Positions 22,901 to 34,900 of a stretch of DNA of 64,000 nucleotides are shown piece by piece. This DNA is from Blepharisma stoltei. Taxonomy: Eukaryota > Ciliophora > Heterotrichea > Heterotrichida > Blepharismidae. How positions within the stretch are numbered: position 1 is the stretch's first letter; every line of letters begins with the position of its first letter. The DNA is taken from the NCBI GenBank assembly GCA_914767885.1, contig CAJZBQ010000028.1:829750-893749 (forward strand). The letters run 5' to 3'. The position numbers and the translations under genes were made by a program. Under the pieces are notes generated by a model. The model was given only the letters and a program-made list of their open reading frames with translations. It was not told where the DNA came from and did not search any database.

Positions 22901-25900
22901 CATTGATGAATTTTGCTTTGTAAAAATAACTTGTTTAGTGCTTGAAGTAGTTGAGGTTGGCCAAATCCATATAGAAAAAGTAATGGCGGTAGCAAAATTA
23001 AGAGAGTACGAACTATCATTTATATTTGGAGGCAATTGCATCAAAGAGTTGCCATTAAAGTAGTACCCTCTTTTATATGCTGGGATAGGATCATAGCTAT
23101 CATAGGTAGGGTAGAAACTATCTGAACTCCCGGATAGGACGTTAAAATTATTCACAGTATCTTTCACGAGTCCTTCAATTTTATTCAATTTCAAAGAAAA
23201 TATTAATCCTTGGTGGCTATCAAGCACACAGCTTCCAGCTTGATTCCCATTTGTTCCAGTTGGACAGAAATTCATACATATGGACTGGAATTGCAAATTC
23301 GATGAGCAATAACAGGCAAAAACTAACGGATCTAGCACTGAAAAAGTGTAGGGGCATGCGCATTGGCCATCGATAAATAAGAAATCTCCATGGCACAGCC
23401 CACAAGTAGAAGTTCCAGTGCAAGTATCGCATCCTGTTAAGGAGCATAAGGTGCAGTCATTCCCATTGGCGCATCCATGCATGCAGTTGCTAAGACAATT
23501 GACACAGTTAGAGTTTATATATTGATTATATTGGCAGTTTGTTGGTAGGCAGAGTAAAGAAGGAGGACATGCTGACTCCCCTTTTAAGCGAACAGAGATT
23601 TTTTATAAAAAAAATTCAGATTTTAACAAATTCAAATGCTTTAAAAAAGAAAATCTAATTTAATTCAAGAGTTTAAATTTAATAATTCAATCTATGATAA
23701 TTATTATTAGAATGAGAATAAGCTAGAATTCTTGCTATAGCAATTATAAAAATAATTTTAACCAAGAAAATGTTTTGGTCGATCTCAAAAGAGGTTAAAT
23801 TTCCAATGATTTTTTCATCTTTAATGTGAAGGAGTGAGCAGCCTGCTGGGCATCCTGAAGTAATATATTCAGATAGAGAGATAAGATTTGGAGCATCACG
23901 GAAAGCATGAAAAAAATAAATATATCCACTAAACCCTAAAGCCTTTCTGACAGCCCACTCAGGACAGGATCCAATATATTTCACATAGTTTGCGTCTGGA
24001 TCAATATAAGTGTTTGCAAATGAAATAGTCATAAAAACTGAGCTAGAGTCAATGATCACCGTTTCAGTCAATTTTCCTACATCTTCTCTAAATATAGAGA
24101 AATAAATGTAATGCCAAGAGTTCAAACTTAGTGTAGCTGGATTATTTACAAATGAAGAATATGAGGTCTTAAAATTTAAAGTTTGACTGCTTCCTTTATA
24201 GCTAAATCCATAATCTCTACCAACGTAAAAAATAGTATCTTCATTGGTAAAACCAGTAAAAAATATCCACAAAGAGACTCCAAAGAAATAGCTGAGCTTG
24301 TTTTCTGTAGAGACATAATCTGCAGGCTCAAAATATCATCCACGATTATTTACATAGTCAGCTCCTACAGCAGTATATTCAGATGGAAGGGTAGCAAGAG
24401 AATAGAAATCGAGGCTGATTGAAAATACAGAGTCTTGATCGCAGCTGTTTGTTACAGAATTAGACAGAGTTCCAGCTGGGCATGACTTATAGCAAATCAT
24501 TTGGTATAAAAAATATAGAGGTTTCCTCTATATAGCGCTAAAAGCGCAGACATTTTCCCAGGAGCTTTCCAAGTTCGTCGGACCAAATCGCTTTTTGGTC
24601 CGACCAAGGCATTGATTTGGTGCAACCTACCGATAAATTCCGATCAGAATTTATCGGCCTTACAGCGCCAAACATAGGAAACTTCTATAGCCTGGCTGGC
24701 AAGATGTGCAGTCGGAATAGGAAGTTGATAAACAGCTAGAACACCCTCTAGCGCACCCTGAGGTGCATGAAAACCCACCTGGGGAAGAAAACCCTGCAAG
24801 GCAAGCACATGGCGTTCCTGAAGCATTTTCTACGCATTCCGAGCATTGATCTCCAAATCCAGTGCAAATTTTACATAATGGATCCTTACAAATATTGCAG
24901 CTTTTGCCTCTTACACAACCATTATAGCAATTATTGCAGGTCACATAGTTTCCTCCTTCATTATACATAAATATATCGCATGCCCACAGGCAAGATGCAT
25001 CCAATGTTATGCCACTACAAGGCATATTTGTAAAGAAATCTGTTGTTGCTTGATTTCACAATGTAAAAGCATATATAAACCCTACGAAAGAGCTCGTCTG
25101 GCTTTTTCCTAAAAGCAAGGTCTGTGAGCTGTTATCCCTGAACAGGGCATATTGAGTAGAAATTGTGTTTTTTATATCGCTATTTAAATAAAAACGGGCT
25201 TTGGCTGAGTCATCTACATATTCCATCGAGAAAGCAATATGACACCATCCAGAAAAATTTATAGGAGTAGTTACTAGTGTTGAGCTGCCTTTAAATGTTG
25301 TTAAAACTGCGTTTACTTTTAAGTTAGAACTTAAAGTAAAGGTGCCTATTTTATATATGACGTCGCCATCATCAATTGTGTAGATTCACAGTCCCATCGT
25401 AAATCACGAGCTAAGGTAAATAGGTGTTGTTGTATAGAGGCTTTGTACATTTGCTTTGAAAGCAATTAGATTTAGTATAGATTGCAAGATCTATACCCAT
25501 AATATAAGTCTCTCTATTTAAAAAAATATGCAAGGGAATAAGTTCCTCAATTATTAGAGAATTAGAGATTTACGTTAAATTAATTCCGCCTTCTACGAGG
25601 CAGTAAATTTTTTTTAATTTTTCTAATTAGTAGAGCTCAATAAATTAAAAATATTTTTAATATAAAATTACTTTTTTAAAAAAATTTTGATCATTATGAT
25701 AGCATATTCTGTTTAATTTTTTAATTTTTGGAAAAAATCCCTATAAAATTTAAATATAATGCTTTTTTAAAAAAAAAAAAACCCTTCGAGAACGAAAAAT
25801 TTTTTGTTAGCTCAAGGAGGGAGGGGTGAGTAGCAGCATTTTTCTTATAAAGCTTCTAAGTTCTTTATTCAAGCTCAATGCCTGCTTTCGTTAGAGTGTT

Positions 25901-28900
25901 TTAGGTGAAGATTATAATCATTAAACCTCCAAAATCTAAACAGAATCTGATTTGATTTAGCTTATTTGAAATTGGTGCGTTGGTTCCATTTTAATATTTT
26001 GACATGCTTCAAGCGAAAATTGACAAGAAAAATAATTTTAGGAGATTTATTATTTCATTTTGGTTTCAAAAATCAGAGCTAAGTTGAGATTTTACTGGAG
26101 ATTTTTAATGCCACATCTATTGAAGTACTGCTACATGAAGAATTATCAATCGCCTTATCGGTGAGACCCCTCTTTCAATTTTTATTTTTCCATTTCCCAT
26201 ATATAAAATCTCCACAATATACTCCATCTTTATTCTAAAAGCTAAAATAGTCAAGATTACGCTAGAGATTTTTAATGGTTTGCCTATTGGAGTACTACTG
26301 CATGAACAGCTATCAATCGCCTTATCGGCAAATATCCTCTTGCAATTTTTATTTTTTCGATATACTACTTCTACACAATTGACTACTTCTTAATTTCAAA
26401 TATCGAAGATAAGTAAGATTCTGCTGAAGAATTTTAATGATACGCCTATTGGATTACTTCCACATGAGGAGCAATCATTCGCTCTAAGAAAAGTCAAGAT
26501 TATGCTCGAGATTTTTGATTGGACATAAAGAGTTATCAATTGCTGTATTGACGAATCACATATTACCAATTAATAATTATATCAGAACTAATCTCTTTAT
26601 AAAGATTGATGCTTTTATTTATTTTTACTTGAATAAGCGTGTTGACAACTACATAAATCACATTTCAATTTTAGTTTGATATACTTTCACAAAAGCAAGG
26701 ATTGAGTATAAGCAGAAAATTAATTATTTCATAAATGATTTAAACATTCTATCAGTTTTGGAGAGATTTAAATTTAATAGTCTGAGTCAATATCGGAACT
26801 GAGTATCTTTTTCTTTTTTTTGCTTAAATATGCATCCCATCGAAATAGGCTTTGCCCTCCAATTCAATTCTCAGGGTTTTTAAGCAAATGTGCGAAAAAA
26901 AGCTATATCTAAAAATTTTCCATTGGAAAAATAGAGGCCTCTGTTATATGCAGGAACAGGGTCTAAAGTTTCTGGGCTATTAAAAAAATAATAATTAGAA
27001 TCTGACTGCGCAGTTCTAAAAATCCCGTAACTTCCTTGGAAGTCACCGTTGAACCATTGGTCAATCTTATCTTATCTTATATTATTTATTACGTTTAACT
27101 TCTACTACGGGATAGCCGTTTCCAGAGTTGCCACCATATTTATCCACGTGTCGGACCCATGGACCTCTGGATCGATTCACTTTGTTATACCAGGACAAAG
27201 GACAAATGCAGCGTTCCGGCTTTGGCAGGGTGCGTTGCCTCGCTTGCTTGACTCAGCTACTGCGCGTGTTCCGCCTAAGGGTCACCTTCCTCGAGTATGC
27301 TGAGAGGTAAAACTTCGAGCCTCTTGATGTACTTGGAGAGTGCCTGGCTTATCCGCCAGAGTTAAACTTCTAATGCTTTACGGAAGTTTTCATAAGAAAA
27401 CCCAACCCTATAAATAAACTTCCATGAGGGAGAGAATATTATCAAAGCTAATTTCTCTCGAGCCAAGTGCCATTTTTTATTTATGAACCATTAGTCAATC
27501 ACTGGAGATGTCTTACTGGCACAATCAGAATTACTGAAAAGCCCATAGGGGCATTCATTCAAGCAAACTTGATTTAGATAGACTCCACTTCCTGTGCAAG
27601 AGCTGCACGTGAAATAATTATAATTAAGACAGCTTGTGCATAAGCTATCGCATCTTCCACAAGGATATAAATTTGTGTCACATTTACACGTTTTTGAGGA
27701 AGAATCGTAAACATAATTTTGCAAACAGGCGCACGTCGTCCCCGCTCCTGTAGCTCCAGCAACACAACTTGTGCATTCACTAGGTTGAAACCCAATTTCA
27801 GCCGCACATAAAAGATCAACACTCATGCTACAATCTCCATTCCTCACACAACCATTTGTGCAAGAAGAGTCACAGTCAGTGCAGCTGGAAGTAGCGTTAT
27901 TATAATATTGCAAATAAGAGCAGCTGCGCAAGCATTCATTCCCAAAATCGCCACACGCAGGGCATAAACAAGTGGTTTTTATTAGTCCAGCAGCAATACT
28001 AGAGCTAATTGCATAGTTATACAGAACCATCTCAAAAATGAAGCCATTGAAAAAGTAGTTTTCAATATTACTGCCACCTACAATAAAACTATCGCTCGGA
28101 ATATCCATAAAAAACGTATTTTGGTAGGCTATCAGGTTATTAATAGCTTGTGCTACTCCGTTTATATATAAAGAAATCTGATTAGTATGAGAAGTCCATG
28201 AAAATACGATAATAATGTTGTATCATGCATTTAAATTAATATTGCCAGCCTCACTAATCATATTTTCAGCTGTCCCCGAAAGGTCATCATAAACTTCGTA
28301 GTTTACATGCAATTTTCCAGTGGATAATATCTTGAAACCACTGTGCACTTGAGAGGCGTTTTCTTTTGAAAAAATGATTGAATCATTGGCTAAAGACGTA
28401 GGCCTGACCCAGAATAGCAGACTGTGGTTATTGCCCAAAATCACTTCTTTAGAATCTGCAGAGTTTGGAGGTAGCTTAAGATATGAGTTTCCAGAAAAAT
28501 AAAAGCCGGATTGATAAACTGGCTGTGGGTCATTAGGCCCTAAATAACTATCAGTTGACCCCATATAAGCTAATAACCCAGAAACATTATCTGCAAACGT
28601 ATTTGCTAATTTATTGAGCAAGTAATGAAGGACCATTGAATTTGCAGCTGTTTGCAGACAAGTGCCATCGGACTGCTTTGCATATCCCATAGGACATAGG
28701 TAAAGGCAAAGATTTTCTGGATTTAAATAATATCCCGATTTGCAGCTTGAGCAGTCTCCATTATGAGAGGACGAGCAGATTTCGCAAAATGGAAAGCAAG
28801 CACACTCATTTGCTATAGGATCATAAATATAACCAGATAAACATTCGCAAGGAAAGTGGTTTGGCTTGGTTTTGGAAATGCAAGTCACACACCCAGTTCA

Positions 28901-31900
28901 GTCCTCACAGACTTTGCATAGTAAATCATCGCATATGTTGCAGAAAACGTCATTTCTTACACAGCCAGTAGACTGGCACGAAGATCAGCACAAATTTCAA
29001 GTTGATGATGAAGAATCGTAATAATTTGAGATAGGCTGACTTGGCAAGCAAGATGAAGAAGATAAAGGGCAAAAAGAGCAGCTGGAGCCACATGAGTAAG
29101 AAATATCATATAGAGTTGGGTTTACGATAGTATTTCATATTTTTATACTGTAGACAAAGCCTGTATAAAAGCTTGAGTAGGCAGAAGAGCCTGTGTGCAT
29201 TGCTGCAATTAATATGCTGTAGTTAGAATCTAAGTCTTGGAATGGGTGCTTTATGATCTTAGGGGTGTCAAAGCTGCTATTGATATAATAAGTCACCTGA
29301 CTGTATGGAAATTTATAGCTAAGTGAAAACCCTATATAGCATCAACTATCAGCATTGATAGAATTTCTGGAAGTAAATGATACTGAAGAGCTTAACATAG
29401 AATCATAAAAGCTAAGAATGGCTAATCACCCTTTTTTAAAAATTAAAATTAAAATTATATTTACTCCAATCATTAATTGGAAAAAATATCGCTATTTTGC
29501 TACTATAGCTACCTTTAAATTTGTTTTAATTTAAAAAAAATTGATATCTGGAAATGAGAATTTTATAAAAATTAGTTTTTGACCAAATTTAATGAAAAAA
29601 GTGCAAGCAGAATATTATTAAAATAGCTTTCACATCGAATTGATTGATTTTTCAAATTAATTCTTCACTAAAATTCATATATTGTATTTTTTTCTAGCTT
29701 TTAAAAAAAATTGTGCTTTTCGACTATAAGCTTTTAAAAAGAAAAAATTAAATTTAAATATGAACAATTTTTTTCCAGTTCAAAGGAGGCGACTTAGGAT
29801 TAAAATCGCAATTCCATATTTTTGAAAGAAAAATTTATTTAAAATTTAATAGTATTATTTGATGTTTAGCCATTGAATTCATTAATTACATAAAAAACAG
29901 CCATATGCAAGGAATATTTATATAAAAATTTATAACTCGAAGTTATTTTTTCCAAAGAATAGGGACCTTTCCAAAGGTTTTGATCGATCATAAAGAAGTG
30001 AGTAAGAATATAATTTTAAGTCCTACTATCTTGATTGATAGATATGTCGTATAAGGGCCATCAGAACTCTGCTTAGCTAATTTCAAGAAAAATTCTCCTT
30101 TATGAGCAAGAAAATTTTTATAAAAAAGGCAAAATAATTCCAAGCTAGTGATATTCCAATTTTCAATAAAAATATTGACCATTCGTGAAAGGCTAATAGT
30201 TTTACTCTCTTAAGGGTTAGCTAAATGACTCCATTTTCATTTTGAGACCAAAGTCACATTGAGTATGAAAAATCTGCGGCGATAGTCAGAGATTTGGAGC
30301 TATTATCTATATTTGGAGGCAACTGCATAAAAGAATTTCCATTAAAATAATATCCTCTCTTAGAAGCTGGAATAGGATCATATGCATCATAACTAGGATA
30401 GAAATCGCTGGAAATTCCAGCCAAAACATCAATTCCACTACTAGAAGAATCATGGACTATTCCTTTTATTTGAGTTAGAGCCAATGAAAATACAAGTCCT
30501 TGACTGGCATACAATATGCAGGCTCCAGATAAATTATCAGAGGTTCCTGTTGGGCAGGAACTTACACACACAGAATTAAAAGTTAGCGAAGACGTACAGT
30601 TGCATGTGAACAAATCTGGATCCTTAACTGCATAGGTATAAGGACATTGGCAATTGTTATCAATAAATACGAAATCCCCTTTGCATGATCCACAAGTATT
30701 TGTCCCAGTACAACTATTGCATCCAGTCATAGAGCATAAAGTGCAGTCATTTCCATTATTACAGCCATTTATGCATGCGCTGTTGCATGAATGGCATTCT
30801 GAATCATAGTATTCATTATAGGCGCAGTTAGTAGGCAAGCAGAATGACGATGAAGGGCATACTGAGCAGCTAGGGCAACTTGAACTTGGAATCTCATTGC
30901 TTGGAATATCATATAGGCCATCGTTATAAACATGAAGCCAATACATGTACCCAGTAAAACTTGTATATCCTCGATTATTCCAATCGAATTGAGTGCCAAT
31001 ATATTTGCTACCTCCTTTGTCTTGAAAAATAAAATCACTTGCAGGAGTTAGGCTATCATGAGTTAACGAAGTAGAATCCAATGTAATTAGTTGCTTACTC
31101 TCCCTCTCGTGAGACAAAACCATTGGAAAAATCCCTATTTTTGCCCAAAAATCCACTCCCGTGAGCAAAAACATTTTCTTAATATATAAATTTTTATTAA
31201 AGAAATACTTTGATATATAAATAATAATTATTATAATGAAATCTCTAGCTAATTCGGTTTTCTTTTAAGCAGCTTGAATTTTAAAATATAAATTTTGCAA
31301 TTAAATTATTTTTACTTCTCAATTTTACATATTAGTATTTTTTCAATTTTGAAGAAAAAATTTTACTATAAACATTTTATGTATAAATTGTTTTAAATTA
31401 AAAAATATCTCTTTCATGAGCGAAAAATTTTTTATTCGCTTATGGAAGCAGGGAGTTAATAGTGCCATCACTGTTATGAATGGTTGAAATGAACAAAAAG
31501 TGCCATGTGTTTATATCTAATGCTGACAAACTTTGTGCTTGAGATCATACAATAGGTCCTGTGTTGAAAACAAGCTGCTTATTGCTACCGTTATAGCTTA
31601 TTCCCCAATCCCTACTCATATAGAATATAGTATCTATACTAGTGTATGCTGTAAAACAAATCCACATTGATATAGTTATATAGCTGCTGAGTTGGACACT
31701 GGTTGAAATATAGCTTTGAGGAAAGAAGCGCCAGCCTCGGTCACTTATAAAGTAAGGGGTTTTACCTGAGGCGGATGAATAGCTAGAAGGTAGGCTTGCT
31801 AATGCATAGAAATCAAGGCTTATAGACATTGGGAAATCTTTATCACAAGTTTTTGTCACTGAATTTGAAATGGTTCCTTGTGGACAAGTTGTGTAGCAAA

Positions 31901-34900
31901 TCATTTGATATAAGAAATAGTTCTGTGCGCAAGATGTGCAGCTTGTATACGAAGTTGACAAGCAGCTAGAACACCCAGTAAAACATTTGAGAGTGCATGA
32001 AAAGCCATCTGGAGATATATAATTTGCATTGCAAGCGCATGGGTTTCCAGAAGCATTGTCTACACAAGCAGCGCACATTCCGGACCAAAATCCACTGCAA
32101 GCAGAGCACAAAGGATCGTAACAAATATTGCATGAATATTTTCTGACGCATCCAGTATAGCAGTTATTGCAGTATAAGCAAGAGCTATCATTTTGGCTAT
32201 AATATTGATTTATATCGCAAGTTTGCAGGCATGAAATTGACAGAGCTGATCCACAAGGTCTTGAAAGTTCACTAGTCAAATCAGTTATCACAGCATTTCA
32301 GAAAGTGAAGGAGTATATAAATCCTATAAAAGTGCCAGTTGGGCTCCCTCCTAAGTATAAAGGAGAATCTCCGCTGTCTCTAAATAAATAATATTTCGCA
32401 GATTCTGCTGCTTTGAGTTGGTCATTTATATATCCATAAATTTGTGTGTAGCCATTTGAATACCCAACAGATACAAACAGATAAGTCCATCCTGAAAAAG
32501 TCTGGCTGCCCACTTGCTTTGTAAAACTATTAGTCGCTAAAGGATCTGTCAAATAAACAGAAAATCCTGCATTTGAGTTTAGCGATATCTGTCCTTGCTT
32601 GCTCAAAATCGTCCCTTCGTGTAGTGCATAAACCCATAGCCCAAGCGAAAACCCAAAATTAATATAAACATTTTGGCTTGTCATTAAATATTTCCCATTA
32701 TCGAAATAAAGACCCCTACTGTAAGCAGGGATTGGGTCACCTAAGTCTGGACTATTAAAAAATTGATAAGTGGCGCCTGAAACTGAAGTCAAGAAATTAT
32801 CATAATTTCCTTTAAAGCTGCCATCAAATGTTATGTTAAATTTTGGAGATACTGAGCTTGAGCAGGGGTTAGTTAAAAAAGGGCAATAATTTAAGCATAT
32901 ACCATCCACAAGATATAGACCGTCATTGCAGCTAGTGCAGTAAAAATAATAAGTTCCTCTGCAAGTTTTACAATTGACATCGCACAAGTTGCAAGCTTCA
33001 TCTATCCAAATTGCATTGATTTTGCATGTGCAAATCCCGTTAACCAAGCTTGCATTTTCCACACAATTGATACACTCTTCATCAAATGTGCTGCACGTGG
33101 AGCATTCCTTATAAAGGCAAAGTTTGCAGGTATTGCTAGAGCGGCATCCTTGATCGCAGATATCTAAGCATGGGTCGCAAACAGTTGAATTAAGATAGGA
33201 TCCAAATGAACACGTGTCTGGGCAAACTAACTCTGATGGACAAGTTGAACATCCGCCAACACATCCTGAGGTCTTCCATTCAGCATATTGGCGAGAACTG
33301 TCACTAAAAAATTTAATAGCTCAGAGAAAGCCAACGAAGCTTTTTACTGAAGTGGAATATCCAATTATCAATTTCCCAGAATCAATATAGGGAGATGCAT
33401 TGTCTGAAATTTTCCATGCGATAAGAGATCCATTCATATATGAAGCAACTTGAGTTTTTTGATTCCTTACTGTCCCAGTAACCGTTGGTTAAGCACGAAA
33501 CCCAACCTAGCAAACTACCCATGCTTGATAATATAAATATAAGAGATAAAGCAGTATTTCCTATTATAGCACAGTTTCTAGAATGTTTACTCATATATTA
33601 TATACATATAAATTTTAAAATGAAAACTTTCTTAAGCTTATCCTCCTCTTCCTCCATATAAATAAAAATGGCGACAAATGCAACCTCCCCTCTTGGCGCA
33701 ACAGTCCAAACCTTATGGCTATGGCGAACTTGGACGGACTCTGGGTCGAGAATCAAGTGAAGGGCTCAAGAGATGTGTATCCGAGTAAGTTTTGGCCGCT
33801 TTCCTGTGGTTGGAAATGGAGGTGCTTGGAAACATCCATTGGATATGAGCACCCATGAGTATTCCTCTACCGAGAAACTAGGGGTTTGGGTCCAGGCCAT
33901 AGGGAGTTATCTTTTTCCTGTAGCTGTCGAAGGAAGGCGCTTCGGCATCCGAAAGACTCCAAGGAGCTGATCCTTGGAATCAAGCTACTCTAATCGCCTG
34001 CACCAGGGTATCAGAAATCCATAGACCGCCATTCAAGGCTGAAACCGCAAAGCAAGGAGGAGACATAAGGTACCAAAGTGGCACCAGTTTTCTGGCGATA
34101 GACCCTCTGGGCCGGAGTCGAAAAGCAGTAGATCTCCCGTACGGAAGCTCTTTGGTAGCTGTGCCGCCAATAAGGCTAACGCCTGAATTAAATAACTTAA
34201 CTACTGTTCCTCCTCCTCCTTCTTTTAAATTTGGGCAAAATAGCGCTAAAAAATTTCCCATTTTGTCCCTTTAAAATAGAGCAAAATGGTTTTACAATAG
34301 GAAAAATTTTACCGATGAAAATGATAATTTTTATGAAATTGACTTTGGCTTAATTTACTATGCAATGCGCAAGTAGAATGCTGTTTAAATAGTTTTAAAA
34401 TTTGAATCGATTAATTTTTTATTTCATTCTTCATAAAAATAAGTTAAAATTCAAAGTATTGAGCTTCATCTATTTTTTTTCAAATTTGTTTTTAATGATT
34501 TTATAAAATTATTTTTAACCTAATTTAATAAATAAAATATAATTAAACAGTCTTCACACTGAATTGATTAACTTTTTCTATTTAATCCTTCATAAAAATA
34601 AATTGAAATCGAAGCATTGCACTCAATTTATATTTTTTTAAAACACAAAAAGGTGAAAAATACTAATTTTTATAAAATTAGTTGACTTAATTTAATCGAT
34701 AAATGCAATTTAAAATGCTATGTAAATAGTTTCCACACTGAATCAATTATTTTTTAAATTATTTCTTCATAAGAATCTTAAAAAATTTATAAAATTCTTT
34801 TAAAAATATAAGATGAAAATACTCTTTATATATAATTAATTTTGACCTATTTTATTGGAAAAAAATTACCATAGAATTCTATTTAAATAGTTTTGACATA

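Noticed and set aside
23679-23837. Coding continuation '...SLLHIKDEKIIGN' at the end of a gene A segment
   Set aside because: It is read-through into the TGA-bounded IES; the true continuation is 'CSACPPSLLC' beyond it.
33382-33594. Small gene at the edge of the 33485-35116 insertion
   Set aside because: The frame mixes gene A coding sequence in a wrong frame with insertion DNA.
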